Origin: Oscillospiraceae bacterium
GTDB lineage: Bacteria; Bacillota; Clostridia; Oscillospirales; Ruminococcaceae
Assembly: GCA_012520915.1 (NCBI GenBank)
Contig: JAAYNJ010000017.1
Coordinates: 1-64,000, forward strand
Direction of reading: 5' to 3'
DNA length: 64,000 bases
A program made the translations under genes and the position numbers. Positions 1 through 7,862 of this stretch are shown one piece after another. The notes beneath the pieces were generated by a model that saw nothing but the letters and a program-made list of their open reading frames with translations, was not told the DNA's origin and did no database searches. Position 1 is the stretch's first letter; every line of letters begins with the position of its first letter.

Positions 1-179
1 CTCAGACGGTTACACCGATGTTTTCAGGTATATTTATTGATCTTTTCGGTTATAAAACATTATTCCCCTACGGCAGCATATTTGTATTGCTTTCGTTGGG
101 AACTATGATGATGGTAAAGCACGGCGACAGCAAACCGATAAGAAAATCCGCTTTGGAGTCATATGAAGACTTGGATTAA
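1..179 (+). CDS. MFS transporter, C-terminal fragment (5' truncated by window edge)
   Basis: An open frame enters from the left edge and stops at TAA 177-179, giving about 58 residues. The visible part has a motif resembling the end of major facilitator proteins (SGIFIDLFGYKTLFPYG), one last hydrophobic helix and a short charged cytoplasmic tail (KHGDSKPIRKSALESYEDLD). In MFS proteins this is the region around helices 11-12. The substrate cannot be told from this fragment. A strong intrinsic terminator follows 20 bases after the stop, so it ends its transcription unit. The family call is an inference from a short tail. Confidence 0.6.
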   Translation, partial: QTVTPMFSGIFIDLFGYKTLFPYGSIFVLLSLGTMMMVKHGDSKPIRKSALESYEDLD

Positions 180-197
180 TTAGAAACAAGCGTGTGA

Positions 198-235
198 AAG
201 ACGGCTGACGGGCAACTGCCCGTCAGCCGTCTTTT
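198..235 (+). terminator. Rho-independent terminator after the MFS gene
   Basis: A long perfect GC-rich hairpin (arms 198-213 and 218-233, loop AACT) is followed by a T run. It closes the rightward transcript. The leftward cimA gene ends at 328, so the hairpin may also serve that side. Confidence 0.85.
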
Positions 236-327
236 GAATTTTACACAATAGAGTTTTATATATTCCGGTTAAAAATCAAATATAAACTTGTTAAACCGCA
301 TCTTAAACGAACTCTTTAAAATCCATA

Positions 328-1896
328 TCATAATTTTTCCTTGTAAAGTTTGTATTCAAGGGAATCCACAAGAGCAATAAAACTCGCTTCAATTATATCC
401 GTAGATACGCCTACGGTAGCCCAACTGCTGTTTTTGTCGGTGCTTTCTATGAGCACCCGCACTCGGGATTCGGTCGTCTGATCGGTTTCGAGTACCCGCA
501 CTTTATAGTCGATTAACTGGACATCCGAAAGCTGAGGATAAAACACGCTGAGCGCTTTTCTAAGTGCGAGGTCCAATGCGTTTACAGGTCCGTTTCCGGG
601 GGATGCGGTTGTTTCAGCATTGCCGTCCACCATAATCTTCACCATTGCAATTGAATTTTGCTCTCCCTCAGGTGCAGGGTTTTCACTTGTCGCTTTGTAC
701 ATATTCAACTCAAAATGAGGCTTGAATTTTCCGGTTATCTTTTTTACAAGCAGTTCAAAACTTGCTTCCGCTGCCTCAAATTGATAACCTTCATATTCCA
801 GCTCCTTTAACGTATCAAGAATAATCTTAGTTTCCGGGCTGTCTTTTGTGAGCTCAGGCTCAAATTTTCTGATTTTCAGCAGAACGGCTTTTCTACCGGA
901 TACTTCTGAAAGCAGAAATCTTCTACTGTTCCCAACCAGGGAAGGATCAATGTGCTCAAAAGATTTGGAAAGCTTATCAACACCGTCAATATGCATTCCA
1001 CCTTTGTGAGCAAATGCACTTTCTCCAACATAAGGCTTATTTGAAGGCACTGAAAGATTTGAGATTTCTGATATTCTTATCACCGTTTCCGACAATTTTT
1101 CCAATCCGTTTTCAACACAAAGATATTCGTCTTTAATCTGAAGATTAGGAATAATAACGGAAAGATCCGCATTGCCGCAACGTTCGCCGATTCCGGCAAA
1201 GGTACCCTGAACATGGCATGCCCCCGCCTTAACTGCAATTAATGAATTGGCAACAGCACAACCGGTATCGTTATGGCAGTGTATGCCTATACGCATACCG
1301 GGGAAATAATCACATACGGTCTTTACTGCGCGATAAACCTGTGTTGGCAGCACGCCGCCGTTGGTGTCGCATAATACAAGAACATCAGCCCCCCCGGATT
1401 CGGCAGCCCTGAGAACCTCTATGGCATATTCCGGATTGTCCTTATAACCGTCAAAGAAATGCTCCGCATCAAATATGACTTCTTTTCCTTTATCTTTAAA
1501 AAAACGTACGGTTTCTTCTACGCAATCCAAGTTTTCTTTCAGAGTGGTTCTTAGGATTTCGCTCACATGCAAATCCCAGGCCTTTCCGAATATTGCAACC
1601 GAAGGGGTGTTTGCTTCTAGAAGTGAAATGACATTCTCATCCGTTTCTACCGCAACACCCTTTCTTTTTGTGCTGCCGAAAGCGACAAGGGTGGCGTTTT
1701 TAAGAGATTTAGAGTCTATTGATTTGAAAAATTCCATATCTTTTGGGTTGGAACCCGGATTACCGCCTTCAATATATCTTATTCCGAACTCATCAAGCGT
1801 CCTTGCGATAGAAAGCTTGTCGGATACGGAAAATGAAATCCCTTCGGTCTGAGCACCGTCGCGGAGTGTGGTGTCGAATATTTCGAGAGTCTTCAT
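328..1896 (-). CDS. cimA: (R)-citramalate synthase, CimA/LeuA family
   Basis: 522 residues. The N-terminal TIM barrel carries the HMGL-like signature FDTTLRDGAQTEG (about residues 7-19), and the downstream GIHCHNDTGCAVAN supplies the HxH metal ligands. GGNPGSNPKD near residue 44 is characteristic of the CimA-type subgroup rather than 2-isopropylmalate synthase. The last 130 residues form a LeuA-type allosteric domain. The enzyme condenses pyruvate with acetyl-CoA to citramalate, the threonine-independent entry to isoleucine synthesis. Start ATG 1896 follows GGAAAGGGAAGAG. No leuCD or ilv genes lie nearby, so it acts with enzymes encoded elsewhere. Isoleucine is a recurring theme, because an Ile-type T-box occurs at 52139-52388. 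Confidence 0.88.
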   Translation of the reverse strand: MKTLEIFDTTLRDGAQTEGISFSVSDKLSIARTLDEFGIRYIEGGNPGSNPKDMEFFKSIDSKSLKNATLVAFGSTKRKGVAVETDENVISLLEANTPSVAIFGKAWDLHVSEILRTTLKENLDCVEETVRFFKDKGKEVIFDAEHFFDGYKDNPEYAIEVLRAAESGGADVLVLCDTNGGVLPTQVYRAVKTVCDYFPGMRIGIHCHNDTGCAVANSLIAVKAGACHVQGTFAGIGERCGNADLSVIIPNLQIKDEYLCVENGLEKLSETVIRISEISNLSVPSNKPYVGESAFAHKGGMHIDGVDKLSKSFEHIDPSLVGNSRRFLLSEVSGRKAVLLKIRKFEPELTKDSPETKIILDTLKELEYEGYQFEAAEASFELLVKKITGKFKPHFELNMYKATSENPAPEGEQNSIAMVKIMVDGNAETTASPGNGPVNALDLALRKALSVFYPQLSDVQLIDYKVRVLETDQTTESRVRVLIESTDKNSSWATVGVSTDIIEASFIALVDSLEYKLYKEKL

Positions 1897-1991
1897 TGCA
1901 ACTCTTCCCTTTCCAAAACTATATTTATTCCATTCATGTTATTTGAGATATACATTTGTGATATTTAGTGAGAATATTTCTGCTTTACAAA

Positions 1992-2020
1992 TAAAAATCC
2001 CTCAGGTTTCACTTAGGGGA
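1992..2020 (-). terminator. Probable terminator of the aminosugar operon
   Basis: On the minus strand an imperfect hairpin (TCCCCTA...TGAGGGA) is followed by TTTTTATTT. It lies between the last gene of the leftward operon (2128) and cimA (1896). One mismatch in the stem lowers confidence. Confidence 0.5.
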
Positions 2021-2127
2021 CTTATAAATCGGCGTCTTCAAAATAATCTCAAATTTTGCCCATGTTTTGCGAAACGAAAAATAAAACGACAGATGGTTCA
2101 GCTGATAATGAGCACAAACAAAGTATA

Positions 2128-2472
2128 TCACAGGTAAATTACGATTATTCCGACGAGTATGAGAAAAACCCCGAATATCTTCTTTTTTGAAACGGATTCA
2201 CCGAGAAAAAGATAGCTGAACAACAATACGAATATCTGGCCTAACGACTCAGGTATAGGGGTATAACTGAGCGGTACTTTACGAAGACCAATGAAAGATA
2301 AAACCATAGATGCCGCAATCAAAATATAGGCTGAGATAACTTTTAAGTTTAAAAAGGCTGCAATTGAACTTTTGTGTTTTTCTATAGCGGAACGTTTGAG
2401 AAGAGTTTGGGCAAATGAAGCGATAAATACTCCTGCGATAATTATAAGAAGATTTGCAGTCAAATCATTCAT
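2128..2472 (-). CDS. small EamA/SMR-type membrane protein, ArnF-like flippase subunit
   Basis: 114 residues with four predicted transmembrane helices, the size and shape of half an EamA transporter or an SMR protein. The C-terminal part (VPLSYTPIPESLGQIFVLLF, then FLGESVSKKKIFGVFLILVG) matches the helix 3-4 pattern of ArnE/ArnF proteins, where Glu follows a Gly before the last helix. It overlaps the preceding, similar small membrane gene by 8 bases, so the two are translationally coupled. In E. coli ArnE and ArnF form a heterodimer that flips undecaprenyl-phosphate-aminoarabinose. The glycosyltransferase neighbour makes the same role likely here. A generic small-molecule SMR exporter is the alternative. 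Confidence 0.7.
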   Translation of the reverse strand: MNDLTANLLIIIAGVFIASFAQTLLKRSAIEKHKSSIAAFLNLKVISAYILIAASMVLSFIGLRKVPLSYTPIPESLGQIFVLLFSYLFLGESVSKKKIFGVFLILVGIIVIYL

Positions 2473-2839
2473 CCGAAGTCACCACCAAAATCGCACCGGC
2501 GAGTATTATTGCGGCGCCGATGACGAGGCTTATTGAAACCCTCTCCTTGAAAACGACTATGCCGAAAACCACTCCCCATACAATAGAAAGGGAACGGTTC
2601 GCATATGCGGTTGACAGCGGAAGCTTTTTAAGCGAAAACTGCCAGATAACAGCATAGAGCATCATAACCGTCAGCGAAGAACCCGCCATAAGAAAAAAAC
2701 CGAAAGAAAAAATTTCAGCTTTTCCGGCGAGTTTTAAAAAAACTGCCGATGCGGAATAAAAGATGATTCCGAGATGCAGGATTAAAAGAGTAAAGAGGTA
2801 ATTTCTATCTTTTATTTTTTTCTTGTCAATAATAACCAT
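2465..2839 (-). CDS. small EamA/SMR-type membrane protein, ArnE-like flippase subunit
   Basis: 124 residues, four predicted helices. The segment LSTAYANRSLSIVWGVVFGI resembles the ArnE helix-3 pattern, followed by VFKERVSISLVIGAAIILAG. The chosen start is ATG 2839, because further upstream the frame lies inside the glycosyltransferase gene and reads as non-hydrophobic sequence. It begins 26 bases after the glycosyltransferase stop and overlaps the next gene by 8 bases. Probably the second half of a heterodimeric lipid-linked sugar flippase (inference from pairing and context). Confidence 0.7.
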   Translation of the reverse strand: MVIIDKKKIKDRNYLFTLLILHLGIIFYSASAVFLKLAGKAEIFSFGFFLMAGSSLTVMMLYAVIWQFSLKKLPLSTAYANRSLSIVWGVVFGIVVFKERVSISLVIGAAIILAGAILVVTSDE

Positions 2840-2865
2840 GGCTTCATCCGGTTTTTTAGACTGTA

Positions 2866-3801
2866 CTAATTTTCTTCTGCATTCAACTGCCGACGTACGA
2901 CATATTGTGGAAGGGAACTGACCGTCATGTAGGTTCTGCCTATATATTCTCCGAGAAGACCGAGCATTACCATTATCATGCCGCCCAAAAACAAAATTAC
3001 GGCCATAATGGATGTAAAACCGAGCATCACATCGGGGTTTACAATCTTTCTGACGATGAGGATTAAACCGTAAATAAAACCGGTTAGTGCAATTATGATA
3101 CCGAAAGATGCAGTAATCCTTATCGGCTTTATCGTGAAGTTTGTAAAACTCGACATCCACATTGAGAAAAGCTTTCTGATAGTGTAGTTGCTTCTCCCGG
3201 AAATCCGCTCATTGTGGATGGAAATGTCCACGTTTACAACCTTTATTGTAACTTCCGAAAGAAACCCGCCTCTTGAAACAAAGGGGCTTTTATACTTTTT
3301 CAGCTGATCAACGGAAAATCTCGACAAAGCAAAATAACTGCTCAGGCTTATTCCTTTGGGTTTTGTCCCATTGAATTCGGAAATTGCACCGTGGAGCCTG
3401 CTCATCAGTTTTTTTATTATACCGTGATTTTTGTGCTTGAACTTTCCATAGACGATATCATTTCCTTCAAGCACCGCATCGACGAGCTTATATATCTCTT
3501 CGGCGGGATGCTGACCGTCATCATCCATGAAGACGCAGACATCGCCCTTGACATAGTGGAGAGCTGCGAGTGTTGCGGTTTCCTGACCGAAGTTTTTTGA
3601 AAGATCGATGCCGGTAATTTTTTTATCTTCCTCGCATAACTGTTCTATACATTCAAAAGTTCCGTCTTCCGAACCGTCGTTGACCAGGACAAACTGATAA
3701 TCAACGTCGTTTCGCTTTTTTATCTCTTCACGCACACGGCTGACAACATTCCTTATTGTTTTACCGGATTTGTAACAGGGTATTGCTACAGTAACTACCA
3801 A
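2866..3801 (-). CDS. polyprenyl-phosphate glycosyltransferase, GT2 family, ArnC/GtrB-like
   Basis: 311 residues. The GT-A domain starts VVTVAIPCYKSG, with LVNDGSEDGT (nucleotide site), SKNFGQETATLAAL and the metal-binding MDDDGQHP near residue 95. Two transmembrane helices (about 228-250 and 262-286) follow, then the family-typical MLGLLGEYIGRTY. This architecture is that of ArnC, GtrB and dolichyl-phosphate-mannose synthases, which transfer a sugar from a nucleotide donor to undecaprenyl phosphate on the inner leaflet. Start is TTG 3801 with GATAGGAGAG upstream. The next two genes encode small ArnE/F-like proteins, so the lipid-linked sugar is probably flipped outward. The donor is inferred to be an aminosugar because a WecE-like gene heads the operon. 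Confidence 0.88.
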   Translation of the reverse strand: MVVTVAIPCYKSGKTIRNVVSRVREEIKKRNDVDYQFVLVNDGSEDGTFECIEQLCEEDKKITGIDLSKNFGQETATLAALHYVKGDVCVFMDDDGQHPAEEIYKLVDAVLEGNDIVYGKFKHKNHGIIKKLMSRLHGAISEFNGTKPKGISLSSYFALSRFSVDQLKKYKSPFVSRGGFLSEVTIKVVNVDISIHNERISGRSNYTIRKLFSMWMSSFTNFTIKPIRITASFGIIIALTGFIYGLILIVRKIVNPDVMLGFTSIMAVILFLGGMIMVMLGLLGEYIGRTYMTVSSLPQYVVRRQLNAEEN

Positions 3802-3819
3802 AATACTCTCCTATCTGAA

Positions 3820-4482
3820 CTATCCGCCTATTCTAATCCCTTTGTATAGATTTTCCGTAAATTCTTTAGGAAACCCCGCTTTCTTCATATTGAAGTCGGT
3901 CTTGTCGATGTCATACTCCACACGCAATATTTCAATATTGCCCGACTTGTCCAAAACGGCGAAAGAAGCTCTCGGGTCATGGTCCCTCGGCTGACCTACC
4001 GACCCGGGATTTGCGTGGGTTTTATCTCCTTTTTTAAATATAAAAGGTATGTGTGTATGTGCGGTAAAGAAGAACTTCTGAGGTATCTCTAACGGAAAAG
4101 AATAATCATAAACATATTCGTCGAGATAATCGTTCATACCGCCGTGAACAGCAAAAAAGACTGTATTTGAAATAGATGTAGCCGAGCTTTTCAACCAACT
4201 GAAGTTTTCAGGTGTTATTATCTTTCTCTGATATGAAATTGCAAAATCCACTTTTGATGATCTGCCGCTGCCGACGTTGTTTATGAGATAGTGGTCGTGA
4301 TTTCCCAATATGTTTGAAATCCCTCTATCCGCAAGCATGCGTATACATTCATTTATCATACTGTAGTATCCTGCAACATCCCCGAGGGAATAAACAGTCT
4401 CTATCCCCATTTGGTCGATTTTGCCAAGCACCGATTCGAGAGCGGGCAGATTTCCGTGAATGTCGGATATTATAGCTGTCAA
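3820..4482 (-). CDS. calcineurin-like metallophosphoesterase
   Basis: 220 residues with the full metallophosphatase motif set: SDIHGN near the N-terminus, SLGDVAGY, LGNHDHY, VHGG and TAHTHIPF. This is the compact YfcE/MJ0936-like phosphodiesterase class without extra domains. The ATG overlaps the ATP-grasp stop by 4 bases, so the two proteins are co-translated. Its job in a sugar-modification operon is unclear. It could hydrolyse a nucleotide or polyprenyl-phosphate intermediate, or remove a regulatory nucleotide. No signal peptide is visible, so it is cytoplasmic. Confidence 0.85.
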   Translation of the reverse strand: MTAIISDIHGNLPALESVLGKIDQMGIETVYSLGDVAGYYSMINECIRMLADRGISNILGNHDHYLINNVGSGRSSKVDFAISYQRKIITPENFSWLKSSATSISNTVFFAVHGGMNDYLDEYVYDYSFPLEIPQKFFFTAHTHIPFIFKKGDKTHANPGSVGQPRDHDPRASFAVLDKSGNIEILRVEYDIDKTDFNMKKAGFPKEFTENLYKGIRIGG

Positions 4483-5450
4483 CTGTGAATCACCAAGTCC
4501 TTTATATATCTTGTCGCAGTGCCTTTTGAAATTATTGACGGCGCGGGACGCTCATTCATTATGTAGCGACTTATGCACATATCCGGCTCGTTATAACCGA
4601 ACTTTGCCCTTATTGAAACCGCGGATGAGATTCTCGGGTTGACTTCAAGTAGGAATACTCTGCTGTCTTCCTTTCTGAACTGGTAGTTTGTAGGCCCTTC
4701 GGGCTTTAAAAGCTCGGTAATCCTCTTTGTTGCGACCTCCAGGGATTCGTCAAAAACAACAGTCGCCTTTGATGTCGCGCCTTCCTGACTCAGTTTTCTT
4801 CTGAGATATATTGAATTAATAAAGCTTCCGTCGCCCTGCCCGAATACACTGACGGTGTACTCGTCTTCAATATCTCCCACTATCTTTTGAGCCATAAATT
4901 CATCGCCCATCTTCTGACCGAAAAAATTGAAATCTTTTTCGGAATTGATGGTTATAATCCCTTTTGACGCCCGACCTCGCCGGGGTTTTAAGAGAAAGGT
5001 GTCGCCCAAAGATTTTCTGCAGTGGGAATAATCAAAATTCGTTGACGAATCTATTACATATTCGTCCAATCCGTTTTCTAAAAGCAGCAACCCCGTCTCC
5101 CATTTATCTTCACAGAGTTCGATAAGAGATTTTTTGTTTATGACCATCTTTCGAACGGATTCTCCAAGGGATTCCCGCACTCCGGAAATTTTTGAAATCT
5201 CCTGTTCGATGCCGAACAGAACCAGGTCGATTTCCAAATCATCAATAAGTTTAACCAAAAATTCGGGATAGTTGTCATCAGCCGCCGGTATTGAAGTAAC
5301 AAATTCGTCGCAAAAAAATTGTCCCACCGCATCAGAAAAAATATCGGTGCCTATAATATAGGGATCATATTGACCTAAACGGAGACAATCGACAATTCCG
5401 TACCCGACTATTGCACCGACAGCAGTTACAAGTATTCTGTGTTTTTTCAT
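4479..5450 (-). CDS. ATP-grasp ligase, carbamoyl-phosphate-synthase-like
   Basis: 323 residues. The N-terminal pre-ATP-grasp Rossmann region begins ILVTAVGAIVGYGIVDCLR. The ATP-grasp fold follows, with LLKPRRGRASKG (nucleotide lysine region, about 150-162) and VFLLEVNPRIS near residue 265, whose Glu and Asn are the usual Mg ligands. Such enzymes activate a carboxylate as acyl-phosphate and join it to an amine, thiol or similar. Between a 4-aminosugar transaminase and a polyprenyl glycosyltransferase, the simplest inference is N-acylation of the aminosugar, possibly with an amino acid. Relatives occur in surface-polysaccharide clusters but I cannot name a characterised orthologue. Its 3' end overlaps the phosphoesterase start by 4 bases. 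Confidence 0.75.
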   Translation of the reverse strand: MKKHRILVTAVGAIVGYGIVDCLRLGQYDPYIIGTDIFSDAVGQFFCDEFVTSIPAADDNYPEFLVKLIDDLEIDLVLFGIEQEISKISGVRESLGESVRKMVINKKSLIELCEDKWETGLLLLENGLDEYVIDSSTNFDYSHCRKSLGDTFLLKPRRGRASKGIITINSEKDFNFFGQKMGDEFMAQKIVGDIEDEYTVSVFGQGDGSFINSIYLRRKLSQEGATSKATVVFDESLEVATKRITELLKPEGPTNYQFRKEDSRVFLLEVNPRISSAVSIRAKFGYNEPDMCISRYIMNERPAPSIISKGTATRYIKDLVIHS

Positions 5451-5469
5451 ACAGTGACTCCAAACTTAA

Positions 5470-7167
5470 TTACACAAGGGGGCTTTGAATATGAACCGGC
5501 ATTTTATAGGCAGGCTCGGGGTGCACTTCAGTATCGGAATCCATAACAACTTCACAGAAGAGGGGCCTGTCATTTAAAAAGAGCTCTTTATGCTCAAGTA
5601 TCTCGCCTGCCGAACGGACGGCTATATAATCAATACCGTATGCCTTAGACAGAACTTTGTAGTCGGGAGAAGAAAAACCCTCAATGGAACCTATATTGTT
5701 ATCAAAAACGATATCCTGATAAGTTCTTATCAGACCCAAAGACGAGTTGTTCATCACAAGCATTTTTATAGGAAGATTCTCGCGCGAAACGGTGTTTAAC
5801 TCCTGAACATTCATTTGAAAACCTCCGTCTCCGCTTACGCAAAGCACCTTTGATCCCTTCTGCGCCACTGCAGAGCCTATTGCGGCCGGGAGAGAAAAGC
5901 CCATGGAGCCGAGTCCGCCGGAATTTAACAAACGCATATTATCTCTGATGCAAACGGATTGCGCCGTCCACATCTGATTTTGGCCGACATCTGCGGTTAT
6001 TACATCATTTCCAGAAAAGAGCATGGAGGTTTCGCGTATAATTTCGTTAGGCAAAGTTTTGTCGTCGGATTTGTCAACGGCGGGATAGATTTCTTTGAGG
6101 TGATTTAACCTCTTTCTCCATTTTTTATGAGCTAAAAATACCCCGTTAGACAACACCGAGAGTGCTTTGATGAAGTTTTCAACACTGCAAAAAAGCGACT
6201 TAACGGGGAACGGGATGTTCTCTATTTCCAGGGGATCGATTTCAACATGAACTATTTTTGCTTTTTTTGCAAATTCATTTGGAAACTCGCCTATCTGCTT
6301 GGGATCGAGCCTAGAACCCAAAACCAGCAACAAATCGCATTCGCTTATGGCAATATTTGCGTACCTGTTCCCGTAAGAGCCAATAAAGCCTGAAAACAGG
6401 GGATTGTCATGCGGAATAATATCCAAACCCTGTAAGGAGGCGACGACGGGAATATCCAGCTGTTTTGCGAGATCCGCGAGAACACCGTTTCTTAAACTCG
6501 CCGCCCCGCCCCCGCAGAGGATTAGCGGGCGTTTTGAGTTCTTAATCATCTTTAAAACTTCGTTTATCGCCGCCATATTTGGGAAAGGAAGCACTTCATT
6601 CCGGTCATCGCTGAAAGTTGAATAAAAACTCCTGCATTTATCGGGGTCTATTTCCGATGAAGCGATGTTGTGGGGAATGTCCAAAAGCACCGGACCCTTC
6701 CTTGAGTCCAAAGCAAGATAAAGAGCTTTTTCAAGGCGAAAACGGATGTCTTCGGGTGATTTAAGCGTCTTAGCGTATTTAGTAAAATGTGATACGGTTT
6801 TTACGATATCGAATTGCTGAAATCCCTGCTGACGCACCCTTTTGTTTTTTATATCAGAATAATTACTTAGCTGTCCGGTGATGAACAGGCAGGGGATTGA
6901 GTCAAACCAGGCGTTTGCTATACCGGAAATGAGGTTTAGTGCACCGGGACCTCCCGATGACACGCATACGGAGGTTTTGCCTTTTATTTGGGCATAAGCA
7001 TTTGCGGCAAACGCGGCTCCCTGTTCATGGTGGGTTTGAAGATAGCGGAGTTTGTCGTTTTTTGATATTGAATCTATTATGTGTGTAATATTACTTCCCT
7101 GAAATCCGAATACGGTGTCGATTCCCAGGTTTGATATGGACTGTGAAATATAGTCCGATACTTTCAT
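5470..7167 (-). CDS. thiamine-diphosphate-dependent enzyme, acetolactate-synthase-like, of a polysaccharide cluster
   Basis: 565 residues with the three-domain ThDP fold. The catalytic Glu lies in THHEQGAAFAANAYAQ near residue 46. SSGGPGALNLISGIANAW is in domain 1, ILCGGGA opens domain 2, and the Mg/ThDP motif GDGGFQMN...NN starts near 432. Start ATG 7167 sits 8 bases after GGGGAG and shares its A with the WbqC stop (TGATG). An upstream in-frame TTG at 7182 is not needed. There is no acetolactate synthase small subunit, ilvC or ilvD nearby, so branched-chain amino acid synthesis is unlikely. A precedent is YerE, a ThDP enzyme that adds a two-carbon branch to a keto-deoxysugar. Supplying a 2-keto or 2-hydroxy acid for the ATP-grasp enzyme is another possibility. 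Confidence 0.8.
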   Translation of the reverse strand: MKVSDYISQSISNLGIDTVFGFQGSNITHIIDSISKNDKLRYLQTHHEQGAAFAANAYAQIKGKTSVCVSSGGPGALNLISGIANAWFDSIPCLFITGQLSNYSDIKNKRVRQQGFQQFDIVKTVSHFTKYAKTLKSPEDIRFRLEKALYLALDSRKGPVLLDIPHNIASSEIDPDKCRSFYSTFSDDRNEVLPFPNMAAINEVLKMIKNSKRPLILCGGGAASLRNGVLADLAKQLDIPVVASLQGLDIIPHDNPLFSGFIGSYGNRYANIAISECDLLLVLGSRLDPKQIGEFPNEFAKKAKIVHVEIDPLEIENIPFPVKSLFCSVENFIKALSVLSNGVFLAHKKWRKRLNHLKEIYPAVDKSDDKTLPNEIIRETSMLFSGNDVITADVGQNQMWTAQSVCIRDNMRLLNSGGLGSMGFSLPAAIGSAVAQKGSKVLCVSGDGGFQMNVQELNTVSRENLPIKMLVMNNSSLGLIRTYQDIVFDNNIGSIEGFSSPDYKVLSKAYGIDYIAVRSAGEILEHKELFLNDRPLFCEVVMDSDTEVHPEPAYKMPVHIQSPLV

Positions 7168-7862
7168 CAAACATCTCCCCAAATATAATCGGCGGTTTTG
7201 TCTCCTAGATTGAATAGCATGTCGAGAATGGTCACATAATGGTTAAAGGGTTTGTATAGCTGACTGTAAACCGGATATTCATAGGACATGTATTCGAGTT
7301 TTATGTCTGCGTCGACATACTTTTGTTCGTCGGTGAATGCCCTGGCAGCCGGACCGTTTATAAAATGATTGCAACCGAGTTTTTTGCAGATGCTGATAAC
7401 CTTTTCACCGTCTTTATCCCCCTGACAATTGAGGTCGCTCGATTTATAAAACCCGGTCGATATCCCAAGAATGTTACATATATATTTCGTCATGAATATG
7501 TTCATTTCGGAAAGATTGGTCCAGGTTCTTTCAAGATAAAAATCAAAAAGAAGTTGTTCGTATTTTGATAAAAACGGTGATTTTGCGTATGTTAAACTCA
7601 AGGTTTTATGATGTTTCGCTTGCCAATTTACCGACGTATCGATTTCGGCCTCGCATATTAACTGATTCATTTTCCCTTTGGTCAATACGGGTACCGTCAA
7701 CCAGACATCACCGTTTGAGGTGGGAATTTTATTTCTGCTTCGCCAATCCCTCTTTGTAAACTGAACATCGTCATAAAAAACAAATATGTCGACGCGGTTT
7801 ATCATATCAAAAACGCCCTTCCAGGGGATATAATTCGGCTGAAGCATTGCAACACTTTTCAT
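7167..7862 (-). CDS. WbqC-like family protein
   Basis: 231 residues. The N-terminus SVAMLQPNYIPWKGVFDMI, with FYDDVQFTKRDWRSRNKI following at about residue 31, is typical of the WbqC-like family found in O-antigen and capsule clusters. C-terminal features include FINGPAARAF and a Tyr-rich region near YEYPVYSQLY. The family recurs beside DegT-type aminosugar transaminases, so a role in modifying the amino group or handling an amino-acid substituent is likely, but I know no firm reaction to assign. It overlaps the DegT gene by 4 bases (ATGA) and the ThDP gene by 1 base, so the three are coupled. No signal peptide or membrane segment. Confidence 0.8.
   Translation of the reverse strand: MKSVAMLQPNYIPWKGVFDMINRVDIFVFYDDVQFTKRDWRSRNKIPTSNGDVWLTVPVLTKGKMNQLICEAEIDTSVNWQAKHHKTLSLTYAKSPFLSKYEQLLFDFYLERTWTNLSEMNIFMTKYICNILGISTGFYKSSDLNCQGDKDGEKVISICKKLGCNHFINGPAARAFTDEQKYVDADIKLEYMSYEYPVYSQLYKPFNHYVTILDMLFNLGDKTADYIWGDV

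Noticed and set aside
1868-2137. 89-codon plus-strand frame between cimA and the small membrane gene
   Set aside because: AT-rich intergenic DNA with a terminator-like hairpin; no ribosome site and no protein features.
5470-7167. Housekeeping acetolactate synthase (IlvB)
   Set aside because: No small-subunit, ilvC or ilvD gene nearby, and it is embedded by overlaps in a sugar-modification operon.
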